From the NCBI GenBank assembly GCA_014706295.1, contig JACSVZ010000007.1, forward strand, positions 43,724,975 to 43,788,974: a DNA stretch of 64,000 bases. The letters are read 5' to 3'. The position numbers and the translations under genes are program-made. The number at the start of each line of letters is the position of its first letter. The stretch's first letter is position 1. Below, one piece after another: positions 25,001-37,340 of this stretch. This DNA is from Lycocorax pyrrhopterus obiensis (lineage: Eukaryota > Chordata > Aves > Passeriformes > Paradisaeidae). The notes under the pieces were generated by a model. It made no database searches, was not told the origin of the DNA, and saw only the letters and a program-made list of their open reading frames with translations.

Positions 25001-28000
25001 TTGCTTCTGTTCTTTCTCAGTCCCCCTCTAAAAGCTTTCTTTCCCTTTCCCCACATGAATCACCAGTAATGCCACTTCTTTTCAAGCTACTTAAATTGTA
25101 TGTAGCCTGGTGGTGCAGCCTTCATGTCAAGTGAAAATTTATGGGACTTCTTTAGCATTTTGGTAGTTCTCAAGGTTTTCCTACTGCAGCTCTACACCAT
25201 TCCTACTTTATTCCCATAAAACTATTTTGTTTCTATCAATTTTTGTCATTGCTGATTATGTGCCCGATGTCCTGTCTAAATGATACTCTCAAGTGTACTC
25301 TTACCAGGTAAATTCACCCACTGTATTACTATTAGTATCAGACTTGATAGCATCATCCAGAAATGATGCATTTGTCAGACAGATCCTGAACCTCTAAAAT
25401 TTCCTTACTGCAAAAGAGGTTTGCATTAATTTCTTCAAAAAGCAGTGAGTAAAAGTAAGAGAAAGCTGTGCTTCTTTATAAGTACATATGTTTTCACCAT
25501 TTCTGCATAGTGATGCTGTGCTCAGCAGGTATGTTAGGTTCAACCATCAGGTCCCTAGGATAATTGATGCTGAAAACACAATAATAATTATGCTGAATAG
25601 GAAGCTGTCACCAGGTATTCATAAAAGTTTAAAATAATGGTGGGAGATAGAAGAGGGCATGTTTCAATTGGTTCAGAGAAGCTCGGTGTCTGGACACCAA
25701 AATACTTGGTTTTGCTCTAGAATTTTGCTTCTAGACATGATGTCAGGACCTCCCTGGAAGGTTCTGTTTCACTGAAACTCCACAGAGGTGACCAAGAATT
25801 TACATCAGTGAAAGACAGCCCAGCATCACTTTAGGATTCATGACCTCTCAAACTCTGCACCTTCCTGTTGCTCATCAGCCATCTTTTGGGAAACACTGCA
25901 TTTACTGATGTCTTTTAATATAGTTCAGGGAGGGGCTTAGGAAATGCTTTTCAACCAACTCCACCAGAAATCCAGTTTTATCTAATCACTTTGAGAACTA
26001 TATAGTCTCTGAAAGGAAAAGGAGATATCTGAGATAAAGAGTTGCAGTATTGCATTTTGGAAATAATGGTTTTCTCTCTACTACTCTCTGTCAATTGCAA
26101 TTAATTCAGACTGCAAGAGTAGAAAATATTTAGAATATTCATCTACTAGGTTTTGTGTTGGCATCACCTTTCCTTTGAATTAGAGACTATATTCTGAATA
26201 ATTTCCTCTTTTTATCCTCAGAGGACTCAAAGCAGGATTAACTAAATACCATTAGACTGAAATTTTTGAACTCAGTCTTTTAATAAGGAATTATTGTGTT
26301 GATACAGAGGGGGGAAAGGTAAGGAATTATTTCTCCAGCAAGTATTTCATATTGAAAATGGAGTCAGGCTTCAGAGGAACATCAAAAGAATAGAATGAAA
26401 ATTGCAAACTTTGGATGCAGAATTTCAAGTACCTGCAGGAACGGATGAATTGTGCAGCCTTTATGGATGACATTTTAAAGCTCTTCAGTTGCAGCTGGAA
26501 AAGAGAGAGACGATAAGGTGTGTTCCTTGTCACCATCAGGAGAAGATGAATCTTTCAAGCTTCCCTTTTGTGTGCCTTTTGTCCTGTATCAGTTTGATGC
26601 CTGAGACTCCACTGAAGCAGTTGTGGCTCTAAAGATGAAAACCAACGGCTGCTACAGTTTTTCATGTTGTTTTATTTATTGGTTTTTTTGGTGCCCTCTG
26701 CATTCCTGACTTGCCCACACCATCCTCACAGTTCATAAGGCTTCTATTAAATTTTTAACACTCTGTCTTTTCCAGTGGCAGAGAACTCTGACTGGAGATC
26801 AGCTCCAGAGGTATGAATTATATATCTATAAATACGCTCATAAAGCAAAAAGCAGGGCAGCTCCAAGGCTTAAGCAGACCTTTTATATCCCCAGTGCTCT
26901 TGGTAGTTTAAAGAAAAGCACAACTCCATGAAAGTAGCATATGCGTTAGATTAGAAGGCTAATTTTTAATTAATACATGCACACTTTCTGGAATGAGAAG
27001 GCGAAGCAAAGCACTGGGCTGTTTGGTATAAGGTTTCCCAGCTCACAGACTTCAGTTCTCTCAGAGCTCCTTCCAGTTTGGTGTTAAGTTTTTGGGGGTT
27101 TGTGGGGTTTTTTTCAGCTACACTGTTGATGAGCAAATACCTTTTGCATCTATGTCACTGCAGAGGAAAAAATTTTATCTGTTTCTCTTTTGTTTAGTTC
27201 TCTGGCATTGTGTTGTCAAGAGGAGCTCTTTAAAAAACATATTTCTATTTGAGAAACATCTATTCCCTGCTTAGGGGAGAAAGCACAAAGTAGGTGAAAA
27301 ATAAATCTGGAAAATCCTTGTGAAATCTTTGGACTGCTAAAGTAATCCTGAACTTGCAGCATACCAGTGAACACTTTTAACTGGTGCTTAACAGCCAACA
27401 GAAAAAAAGGGGAAAAGAAACCCATAACTACCAGGAAACAGCCTATATAATTCACAAACAGAATCTAAGTCTTACATGAATATTTGTTTGAAAGCCACAG
27501 CCCAAACTGGGTTGCAGCCTTGCCTTTTTTTTTTTCATAGCACAGAGTAATTTGGAAATTGAACCTGTAAGCTTTATTCAAGGCTGCAAAGCATTAATTT
27601 TGCAATTGAAAAATGTGTAGACATTGTGAGGAGAAAAGAAAACTTGACAAACATAAAACCTCTCTAAAACGTGCTTGCCTTCAAGATTGTAATGTAAGGT
27701 TTTTCAGGGGGACCTCTTTAGCTTTTTCTAGAGATCGAAGTCTATAAAAAATTTGGCTTCCACAGCAAACCATTCAGGATCCAAATCCTGCATAAGATAT
27801 TCTGGACAACCAAGTGGCCATTTTGTCTTTTAAATCTTTCAGCATTTAAACCAACTTGGGGCCCAGGCAAGAGGCACCATCACCATGAAAGGACCACTGG
27901 CTCCAGGCAGCTTCCTGCACCCTCAGCCATTTTTCTGTGAAAGTGATTCCCCCTACACACACACTCATAATCTGCTTGTCATCAGACACCCTGTCATGTC

Positions 28001-31000
28001 TCTTACATGTAGAAATGTAGCACCAGTTACAGAGCTGTTTGCAGGTATGATATGAAAGTTTGCACTTGCTCCATAGATACAAGTGATCGTATTTCTCACA
28101 CTTTCCTGGGAGCTTTTCAGGATTTACAGTCCCTGTTATCCTTAAATAACACATTTCTTTTAGACTGAGTGGCATTTTTGTCATGCCATTTTTTAGGATG
28201 TTTTTATCCCTCTATAAATCACATACCCCAAGAAGTATTCATTGTGATTGCATCCTATTAGACCTACAGCTTCAAGTTTGCTGTGAGTTTTGCATAGATG
28301 CCTAACAATGCAATAAAAGAGAAGCCAAATTTGATACCTAGAGTGCTTTTTCTGACTTACTGTCACACAGCTTTTTTAGTCTCAGTTCCTTCTATTACAG
28401 ACAATAAAAAAATGAAAAATCAAAACATTATTACCACCCTAGCATCTACCTGATACCCCACACAAGTAAATGTAAGAAATTAACTCCTTGATGGAGAAGT
28501 AATTCCTAATGAAGGACCTTTAACAATCTCTTTATTTCTTGTGTATGCAAGTAACCACAGTATGGATCATTGGACAATTTGGAATAAAAACTAGTGATGA
28601 GATTAAATAATTGTATCAAAGTTAATCCAGTGTTCCTGGTATGAAAGTTATTTCTCTCTTCACATATGTTGAGGGATGAAAGCTTAGTCCTGACTCTTGT
28701 CTTACATTGTCTTCCATCCAACAGACTTGCTAGCATCGAAAAGCTCCATTATCTTCTCCATCACTTATGTAAAATCACACTTATCATAGCAAGTCTATCA
28801 GCTTTACTTAATATTTCAAGAAGGCTGTGATCATTTTTATAGTTCCAGTAGTCTTGATCATTAGCTCAAGTCCTAAATTACAACAAAAACTATATAACCA
28901 TGATCTGGTTTTAAATGCAAAGGTTACTGAGGCAAAAGGAAGGTCCTCATATTAAATGTAAGATATGTCTGATTCCTTCCAGAAAATTAATCATTAATGG
29001 GACTAAAATAACTTCTCTTTGGACAAAAACTACCCAAAATATTGCTGCAATGGGTGGCAGATCAGCTACATACTGATGCTGTAGGCCAGTATAATAGCTT
29101 TTAGGAACAAAGGCACTTCAAGGCTCCAGATGAGCAATTAAAAACTGACAAACTTCTTTTTCCAGTTGAGTGTCACAGATGGTGAATGAAAATCAGATGA
29201 GTATTGCTACTGAACAGCAAAACACTGATCTTAAAAACTGTTTAAAGGAACACTATCTATCCCTGACTTTCTGGAACTTAAATTCCAGACTCATGAAATT
29301 TGATGCAATCCTCACTTAAATACTGTTATTTTTATTCATTTTTTTTACCAGGCTCACAGATGATCTTTCCCCCCAAGGCATACTCCAAGTTCATTCTGAG
29401 ACCACCTGTTTGCATAGATTATAGATGCTCTACTCAAGCCGTGGATAGGCCTTCTGGACATATATAAATCATATTACATGCTCTAGTTTCTACATTGCTC
29501 AGAAAACAGCTCAGATGCAGAAGCACGAAATGCAGTGTAGCCATTTGGCAGACTACACTTTAGGCTTTTTTACATAATTTTTTTGAAAGCATGTAGTATG
29601 GAGACATTGATACTTATTTCTTCATTCTCTCTGCAGTAACAAAAGAGATATATGAACATACTGAGGAAGCTCAGAAAACTAAACAACGTGTTCAAATTGG
29701 CCATTTGTATCTTAACTTAAAACTAGTTTTGCATGAAAGTATGCAAAGTACCACATTTCTTATTTTGGCATAATTTCTACCCTGGTACCTCTGAGAGAAT
29801 TCCGACTGTTTCAATTGATTAAACTGTGCCACCACTTAGTTTCCCATTAAGGAAAAGAATAAGCCATATTGCTATTTCAGCTATCCAGATTTAATCAAAC
29901 TGTTAAGTACCTTTTTCAGTATATTGCTATCTTCAATGTGTAATTTGTTCAAATATATTGCTCTCCAAATACATTTAGAAGGGATTTCGATTTTAGACCA
30001 TATTCCTTATAGATGTTCCATGGACCTTACTGGCAGAATTCAGTGGGAAACAAGTGCATGTATTATATGGGGTAGATTTGAGAGAGCAGAATTTTGACCC
30101 TGATGCATTCAACATTGTAACAATGCCAAAGTGTTCATTAGCAGTTATTAATACATAATTAAAACCCAGAATTATTTATTTAGAAACTATAACTCCTTTT
30201 GTACATCCTTCTTAAGCAATGGTGAGTATAAATCAAAATTTCCTATGCATTAGGAATACGTCTTACTGAGTTGCACTCCTTTGAACAGATCTAGATGACT
30301 CTCATGATGTCACGCTTCAATTTCTATTTTAAGCCGCTTACTTTAATGGCTAGGCAAAGAAAAATTACCCAAGGGACAATTTATACACAAACTTTCAAAA
30401 ACCATATGGTTCATTCTGAAAAAAAGGGTTGATGACCTGTATGTCAGCAGAAAACTATATAATCAGAACTAAAGGAATTAGATAAAATAATAAGATTCCA
30501 CACTTTTTTTTTAATCCACAAAATAAAACAGTGGAGCGTTAACTACCATAGACTCAAAAGTAGAGGTGCAGTCACATTATAATATAGAGACAACACAGGG
30601 CTGTTACCCTAAAAGTAGCAATCTTGCTGCGCAGAATCCAAATCATAGAAATGATGCACTGATTTTCTTGTTCCATTTGCAGTTTATATTGTGGTAAGGT
30701 ACAAATGTTACACCTATAGCTTTATTGTTCAACTTGAAGAGGAGACCATAAATCTACCTTGTTTTTAGCCCTCTGCAGGCAGGTAACCATCATGGTAGAA
30801 ATCAGTAGAACTAATTGCAACTGTCTGCCTGTCAATAATTAACAGTAGGAGTGAAGACAACTTCTGCAGTATAATCCTGGGCTCAAGTGCTATCTTGGTT
30901 CATCAAAGTCCTTATTCAGTTTTTTTGTCAATCACAATAAAATCTATCTTAATTTTTAATCAAATTATAGTAAATGAATATCAAGAAGAATGGAAGATGA

Positions 31001-31763
31001 AGATAGCATGGCACTAGTAGCCCCAAAAGATGCAATGAAAGGGACATTCCTAGTGTCAAACAGAATGCTAAAGAAAGATTAAAAAGAGATGAACATTGAG
31101 TAGAGCTCTGTACCTTCATGGACCCAGTAAGTACTTGGTTCTTATTCCATCCCTCACTTTCATGAACCTTTCCACAATTTAAAAGCCAGACAATGTTGAA
31201 GAAGAAATGAATGAATGGGAAACGGCTTAGGGAAAGGACTTACATACTGCTACAAAAGGTAAGCATATTAGAATGGCAGAGAAGAAATACCACTGTTATT
31301 TTAAATGAAAAGAATCAGAAGAGGAAAAACTGGCAAGATGAGTGGTAAAAAACACATCTAGGAGAACACTGGTCTGTGGAAGTCCAAAGTAATTAATTTA
31401 AATAGTCTTCTAACCAAAAGCTAAAAAAGATCACCACCAAAAATTGATGACCACAGAGTCACTTGAGAGTATCTTCAAAAATAAAAAAATTTGGGTCCTC
31501 AAAAATTCAGAGTATTTCACTGTACACACCTAGCATAGGTAGGAAATGGAATGTGCACTTTACCAATGTCCAAGAAGGGTGGGAGGGAACAACGAAAGGC
31601 ACCCCCAGGAAAGTATATTGGTAGTGTAGCTAGAGAGAGAAAGCTGATCCCTGACACCTATTCATAATGCCCAGATCCTCTCTCGTCCTTAAGTGAACTG
31701 AAAATGGTGCACTGTGTCATTATAATGTACTAATCTTCTTTTTTTTTCTCTTTTCCATCCCAG
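25001..31763 (+). other. NRXN3: NRXN3 intron before the last exon
   Basis: AT-rich intron with no repeat family or exon that I recognise. It ends in an excellent acceptor: a T/C run at 31,737-31,758 and then CCATCCCAG. Short open frames at 26.3, 27.2, 27.8 and 28.5 kb on the minus strand show no family features. Confidence 0.75.
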
Positions 31764-31766
31764 GAG
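31737..31766 (+). promoter_or_regulatory. NRXN3: Splice acceptor of the long form, tandem CAG-GAG
   Basis: A T/C-rich tract runs into CCCAGGAGGTG. Using the CAG gives G/GA GGT (Gly-Gly); using the adjacent GAG gives G/GT (one Gly fewer). Both keep frame. Neurexin-3 as I know it from mammals has the two-Gly form, so the first AG is the likely main site. Confidence 0.75.
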
Positions 31767-32689
31767 GTGAATTAGTTATCCCTCTACTTGTAGAAGACCC
31801 TTTAGATATCCCTCCTATTGCTACTCGTGCACCTTTCATTACACTTCCCCCTACCTTTCGCCCCCTCCTCACCATTATTGAGACCACCAAAGATTCCCTG
31901 TCCATGACCTCTGAGGCGGGGTTACCTTGCTTGTCGGACCAAGGCAGCGATGGTTGTGATGATGATGGCTTGGTGATATCTGGGTATGGCTCAGGGGAAA
32001 CCTTTGACTCTAACCTACCCCCTACTGATGATGAAGATTTTTACACCACCTTCTCCTTGGTAACAGATAAGAGTCTTTCCACTTCAATCTTCGAAGGTGG
32101 CTACAAAGCACACGCACCCAAGTGGGAATCCAAGGACTTTAGACCTAACAAAGTCTCCGAAACTGGTAGGACTACTACCACGTCTTTGTCCCCTGAGCTG
32201 ATCCGCTCCACAGCTTCGTCCTCGACTGGGATGGTTCCCAAATTGCCAGCCGGCAAAATGAATAACCGTGAGCTCAAACCCCAGCCTGACATAGTCTTGC
32301 TTCCGTTGCCCACTGCCTATGAGCTAGACAGCACAAAGCTGAAGAGCCCGCTAATCACTTCCCCCATGTTCCGTAATGTGCCCACAGCAAACCCCACGGA
32401 GCCGGGAATCAGACGGGTTCCGGGGGCCTCAGAGGTGGTCCGTGAGTCGAGCAGCACAACGGGGATGGTCGTCGGCATTGTGGCTGCTGCCGCCCTCTGC
32501 ATCCTCATCCTCCTGTACGCCATGTACAAGTACAGGAACAGGGACGAGGGGTCCTATCAGGTGGACGAGACGCGGAACTACATCAGCAACTCGGCCCAGA
32601 GCAACGGCACGCTCGTGAAGGAGAAGCAGCAGAGCTCAAAGAGCGGCCACAAGAAGCAGAAAAACAAGGACAAAGAGTATTATGTGTAA
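31764..32689 (+). CDS. NRXN3: Neurexin-3 last exon: stalk, transmembrane helix and cytoplasmic tail
   Basis: Neurexin-3 is a presynaptic adhesion receptor whose extracellular LNS domains bind neuroligins, LRRTMs and other ligands; only its C-terminal part is here. The exon opens at CAG/GA in phase 1 (split Gly, then [12 protein letters not shown]) and encodes 307 complete codons to TAA at 32,687-32,689. In order: a Pro/Thr/Ser-rich stalk with acidic patches (SDGCDDDG is split by a Gly in this copy; [11 protein letters not shown] at about 32,020-32,050); SGYGSGE at 31,979-31,999, a possible glycosaminoglycan site; [15 protein letters not shown]; the transmembrane helix at 32,465-32,527 ([20 protein letters not shown]); a juxtamembrane KYRNRDEG that in neurexins binds protein 4.1; and the C-terminal EYYV (32,675-32,686), the PDZ ligand for CASK and Mint. 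[10 protein letters not shown] in the tail favours NRXN3 over its paralogues. The ATG at 31,904 is an internal codon, not a start. Confidence 0.97.
32046..32067 (+). promoter_or_regulatory. NRXN3: Internal alternative acceptor, medium stalk
   Basis: The sequence CACCTTCTCCTTGGTAACAG/ATAAG has an AG at 32,065-32,066. Joining here after a phase-1 G gives GAT AAG (Asp-Lys) and continues in the same frame into [10 protein letters not shown], removing about 100 residues of stalk. A neurexin-3 splice form joining directly to DKSLST is known to me from mammals. The site is weaker than the exon's first acceptor because a GG interrupts the pyrimidine tract. Confidence 0.65.
32358..32388 (+). promoter_or_regulatory. 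NRXN3: Internal alternative acceptor, short stalk
   Basis: The sequence CTTCCCCCATGTTCCGTAATGTGCCCACAG/CAAAC has an AG at 32,386-32,387. A phase-1 G from upstream gives GCA AAC (Ala-Asn) and continues NPTEPGIRR, leaving just the membrane-proximal stalk, transmembrane helix and tail. This is the shortest membrane-spanning splice-site-5 form. The phase is identical to that of the other two acceptors. Confidence 0.65.
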
Positions 32690-33391
32690 AAAAGAATACT
32701 TATTTATATATAAATATATAAATACTTAATGAGATTTAACTGAGATATCAGAACCATTGCAGCGAACGAGATGATTGGGAGATAACATTTGTGGGAAAAA
32801 ATATTGGGAAAAAATTTCAGCAGTGACTGTTAATGTCTAAGTCATCACTTGGAGTCAGCAAACTTTGCCCTAATGTATTATAAAGCACACTTAGCGTTCT
32901 GGAGATGGCGCGCACAGCTCTGCTCTGTTAGTGAACTTGGACATCTCCAAATCTCCTCCTCCGCTGAACTTTCTGCAAAGGTAGAAGACTTCATGGCTTA
33001 CTTGTTTCATATCTCCAAGTGAGTCTTTAACAATGTTCGTGATCCCTGACTGTATCAATAATTTTTCAGTTTACTTATTTACTTATTAAAAAAAAAAAAA
33101 AAAGAAGGAAAAAGAAAAAAAATACAAACATTATTAAACAACAAAGAAATATTGAACAAACTGATCTGGCCGTGTCCAGCATACATATAATTTTTCGAGA
33201 TTGGAGGAGGAGGGGAATAAATGATTTTGGAGATTGTTGGTTTTTTGCTTTGGTTTTGTTTTGTTTCTTGGGTTGCTTTTTGTTTGATTTCTTTGGTTAC
33301 TTTTGGGTGAGGGAGGGAAGAGTGGAGTGGAATGGTGTGGGGGGTGAACCAGGACATGACTTGAGAAGAAATCTCGGAAAAAAATGTCCAT

Positions 33392-33401
33392 AATAAATAA
33401 A
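33392..33401 (+). promoter_or_regulatory. NRXN3: Overlapping proximal AATAAA signals
   Basis: AATAAATAAA gives two overlapping hexamers about 700 nt after the stop codon. Use would give a short UTR lacking the Pumilio-type site and GT-rich repeat. The downstream sequence (AGAGAGACTATTACC) is not strongly GU-rich, so use is uncertain. Confidence 0.3.
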
Positions 33402-34059
33402 GAGAGACTATTACCATATATGAACTCAAAAGCTACCCATGGTGTTTACTCTGCATATCTGGTTGTATTGTCTCTAGAATCCGTCATCTTGCAGTAAGTT
33501 GTTTGCTAACAACGCAGTGAAGGTGTCTGATGAGTGGTGCTGAGGAAAGTTGTCATGAAAAGCTGGTTCTCTTGGATCTGGCTCCAGTATTTGCAACTGA
33601 ACTGATGAGCAGATGGATTTGGGTCTGTTCTGATCAGTCATTGACTTTATTTGAGTATAGCACTTAGTATGCATTAGACAACCAAAGTATGGTTAACAGG
33701 ATTTGGAGATTCAAAAAAGAATGCTTAAAGGTTATTAACCATTCTGAGCTGAATATACTGTGCAAAAATAAAGGCGCACTCCTCTGGGTTCTGGTTCTGT
33801 GACATTGCAGTGCATGCAAAAAATAATAATAAATCAGTTTAATAAAGAGATCAGAAAGACACCACTGGAGTTCAACTTGTGACAAGAACAATAAATGTCA
33901 GAAAAGCTAAACACTTGTAAAAGAATGCAAAATACATAGTTTTTTTGGCATATAACTGTTTTTCATATGTAATATTTTAGTTTTGTAGCTTGACATTTCA
34001 GATCATCTCGCTCTTTCCATTTGCCCTATTCTCCCTTTTCCTTCTTTTATATAAAAGAA

Positions 34060-34069
34060 AATAAATAAA
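34060..34069 (+). promoter_or_regulatory. NRXN3: Overlapping middle AATAAA signals
   Basis: AATAAATAAA followed by GCTGCTGTGACACAC, with a T/C-rich block just upstream. A plausible alternative cleavage point giving a UTR of about 1.4 kb. Confidence 0.35.
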
Positions 34070-34833
34070 GCTGCTGTGACACACAAAAAATAATAAAGAA
34101 AAATTAATTTAATAATATAATATATATATATACACACAGATATATTTATCATGGTATGTTTGATGGGACGGCTGGAACAGAAGTTCTGTTATGATCTTAA
34201 TGCAGAATGAGTATGTTCTTGAAGAACAGAGTAAAAAGAAACAGACAACAAAAGCAAACCTTAAAATGTGAAGGGAGTGTGTGTTTTAGCTTTGTCACAG
34301 TTACCTGTGTCAAAAAAAATCTGAAATTTTGTTTACATATTTTACTACTATTTTTTTGCTAGTATAATTTCTATATGGATACCCTGATGGTGTATATACT
34401 GTTTTATGGTTAAATTGGGAATCTCTTATGTTTTATTTAACTTATTTAATTTGGTTGTTTGGTTTCTACATTTTCCCAGTTATTGTGAAAAGGATTATCT
34501 TATTGTACAGAACAATAGTGAGGTGGTTTGACGGCCATGCCTATCATGTGCAAAAACATAAATGAGGGAGAGGGAGACAGAGAGAGAAACAACAAAAACG
34601 AAGACGGGTTGAGAACCCTGGGATATCAGAAATGAAAACTTGCTGTATGCGGATGAAAACTAATCAGCTGTTTAGGTTTAGAAATCTACTCTTGCTGGTG
34701 TTTATAAGTCGCATGAATATTTGACTTTGAAGAAGTGTCATCAGATACACACACGCACATGGGAACTTAAATTCAAAAAACCAGTCTTCTCAAATGTTTA
34801 GAGAAGACGCTTTCATGTTAACAATTATTTTCA

Positions 34834-34877
34834 GTGCGTGTATGTGTGCGTGTGTGTGGTGCGTGTGCGCGTGTGAG
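34834..34877. repeat. Alternating GT/GC purine-pyrimidine tract
   Basis: GTGCGTGTATGTGTGCG continuing to GCGTGTGCGCGTGTG: almost strictly alternating purine and pyrimidine, able to adopt Z-DNA and likely to vary in length. It lies in the distal 3'UTR. Confidence 0.8.
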
Positions 34878-35333
34878 GTTGAGCTTTTTTCTTTTTTATT
34901 TTTTATACTAAAAAGAAAAAAAAGACAGGTTTTAAAAAGGTATGAAAGCACGATTTTAGATGACTTAACTGGCCGAAACTATATAAAGTTGATTATATCT
35001 TGATGTCTGTAAAAGATTGCTGTTCTTGGAGTCTTGGAGTCTTGTGAAATGATTTCCTGCTTTCTTTCTTCCTTTCCTTTTTGCTTTCCTTTTTTAAGTT
35101 AAAGGAAAAATATTTACACTTTCCTTTTTTGTGTAAGTTTCTATTGGACAGTTTTTGGGAACATGTGCATTTCTGTATGTGGGCTTCTACCATATCCCTG
35201 TTGCTTTATGGACAACCTGGAGAATTTTCATTTGAGTTACCGTGTTGTTATAGCTTTTTTTTTTTCCTTTCTTTTTCTTCTTTTTGATTCTTTTTCTTTT
35301 CTTAGTTGCATTTTGTTTAAAGATATGCTTAGC

Positions 35334-35339
35334 AATAAA
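35334..35339 (+). terminator. NRXN3: Distal polyadenylation signal of NRXN3
   Basis: AATAAA in a T-rich context followed 20-40 nt later by TGTTGCTGCGTTTTTATTT, the usual layout for a vertebrate cleavage site. It is the last good signal before the sequence loses its UTR texture. Confidence 0.6.
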
Positions 35340-35360
35340 ATGTTCTTCCCAAAGCCCTGG

Positions 35361-36879
35361 ATGTTGCTGCGTTTTTATTTCTGAAAGGCTTCAGGGAAAT
35401 TCCAGACCTTTAAAGGTGAAACTGTTCTGTGATGTGAGTATCTCCCATCCCACAGGAGTGTCTAGCCACCAAATTACAGAATCATGTTCATGTTTGTTTT
35501 CTTCTGTTAGTCCAATGAACCTTATTTCTTTCCTTTGCCGGGATATAAATTAAACTTGAGTCTGGAGTCTGTCCCATACCACTCCCACCACCTCAGTGGG
35601 GTAGTTCTCTGGAATATGGGTTTCAGTCATCTCAGATAAAAGCATACCTAGGACATTGACTTAATATGCCCTTTCTTATGTGCTCCCTTTGAAGTGTGTA
35701 GGTCTTTCCATGATGTTTATGGGATTCTGGATTCCTCTTTTGCCAGGAGTCTATGTTTGATGTGCTGCGGCAGCTGAATTCTTTTGGGGATTTAGATAGC
35801 TAATTTGATGCAGAAAAATGTTCACATCATTTTATATGAGGATCTAGCTTAGGTCCTCTGAATTTATCTATCACCTTCCACATACGACCTAAAGTAGATG
35901 GTCTGGGTGTTCACTCCCTTCCAGGTAGACCCTGAGGGTCCCAAAACCCCAGCTATGGTACTGAGCGTTCCTTGTCCTACTGGGCATTATAGTCTGATTC
36001 TGGCCATCATGCAGAATTGCCAGTATCCTGTCTTGTTTAGCAAGTTGTGTGGAACTTCAGTTCACAGTAGTAGTGTGGGGTTTTGTCAGATTCAAACTTC
36101 TCAAGCTATCTGCAATTTTTTTTTACTTTTTACAGGCATCTGGAGGTCAGCCAAATGAGTGTTTCACAGCCCTTTCATTTTCAGCCGAGGATGACATCAC
36201 CCTTTTTTTCCCCTAGGTGGAATCCATAGTTTTTTTGAGTAGTGTTTTCCACAGGTTCCATTTACAACCAAATTCGACTTAGGATAAAATGATTGTTCGG
36301 GTATTTCCTGTGATTTTCTACATTGGTTTTGCTTATATTTGCATAGACAAGAATATGTATGTGTATATACATGTGAGGTTCATTTACTGTTTTCTGTTCT
36401 TTTGTGAATCGTGTTCTAACAACTTACAGATTCTCACAAGTATCAAACCCACAGGTTCTGGTGTAATCTTCACTCATTTCCCTCCCAAAATCATTAAATT
36501 CCTGGGTGGTGACTGCTACCTAATATTTCCAGTACTGGAGCAGTCAGCTGGTATGTGGGAGATACAGGTCTGAACCTAAATATCTCTTCTAATATTGCAG
36601 TAAATTTTCTTATCACCAAGCAGTTGGTGTTCTGAAAAAATATTTTTTTTTCCTCAGTACTTCTCTCAAAACCTGTTATACTTCATACCATTATGAAATA
36701 TTATGTGAAGTGAGAAATTTCAACCTGACTTACCCTAACCCTCTGGCTATAGTCACGCTTTTTCTCATTTTGTCTGCCACCTAATGACCATTTTATTATT
36801 TAGGCTAAATGAAAATGTCAGAAAGGAGATTTCATTGCTGCCTAAAAAGCTTGGAATTATTGTATGTCTTTGACTCATC
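35361..36879. other. Region downstream of NRXN3
   Basis: AT-rich sequence with no exon, repeat family or RNA gene that I recognise. Short open frames only. Confidence 0.6.
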
Positions 36880-37340
36880 ACAGAATCCTAGAATTGCTGA
36901 GATAGAAAGGGACCCCTGGAGATCATGTAGTCCAAGCACTACCACCCCAAAGCAGAGTCAACTGCACCAACTTGCCCAGGACTATGTCTATTTTTTTTTT
37001 ATATCTCCACATATAAATGCCACAATCTCTCTAGACAACCTTCTCTGTATGACCACCCTCATTGTAAACATTTTTTGTTGTGGCTAGATGAAATTTGGTA
37101 TTTCCTAATGTGTTCCCATTCCCTTTTACACTTTTTCTGGGTACCACTGAAAAGATCCTGGCTCTCTCTTCTTTACAACCTCGCTTCAGGTGTTCATACA
37201 TATTAGTAAGATTCCCCATAAGCCTTTGCTTCTTCAGGTTGAGCTGTCCCAGATCTCTCAGCCTCTTCTTGTGCAACAGATGTTCCAATCACTTATTCAT
37301 CTTCGTGTCTCTTTATTGGACTCACTCCAGTATCTGGAGC
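36880..37340 (-). mobile_element. CR1 LINE 3' fragment, minus orientation
   Basis: Starts CACAGAATCCTAGAATTG, the reversed CR1 tail. It continues 'GACCCCTGGAGATCATGTAG', 'AACTTGCCCAGGAC' and 'AAAGATCCTGGCTCTCTCTT', with 'GAGCTGTCCCAGATCTCTCA' near the far end. More diverged than the copies at 14.9 and 19.9 kb, with a T-run insertion near 36,990, so probably older. Confidence 0.92.

Larger units (their letters stand above)
32690..35360 (+). other. NRXN3: NRXN3 3'UTR
   Basis: About 2.7 kb after the stop codon, AU-rich with T-rich blocks (33,230-33,300; 35,040-35,300), an internal A run at 33,088-33,105, tandem AATAAA at 33,392 and 34,060-34,069, and a Pumilio-type TGTATATA at 34,391-34,398. 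The end is placed 20-25 nt after AATAAA at 35,334, which is followed by a U/GU-rich stretch (TGTTGCTGCGTTTTTATTT). The character of the sequence changes beyond that point. Confidence 0.7.

Noticed and set aside
32101..32618. Open frames on the minus strand and in frame +1 over the NRXN3 exon
   Set aside because: Shadows of a GC-rich, real coding exon. No own features.
31904..32689. 261-codon frame starting at ATG 31,904 as an independent gene
   Set aside because: The same frame is open back to the acceptor at 31,763 and encodes known neurexin-3 stalk sequence, so the ATG is an internal Met codon.
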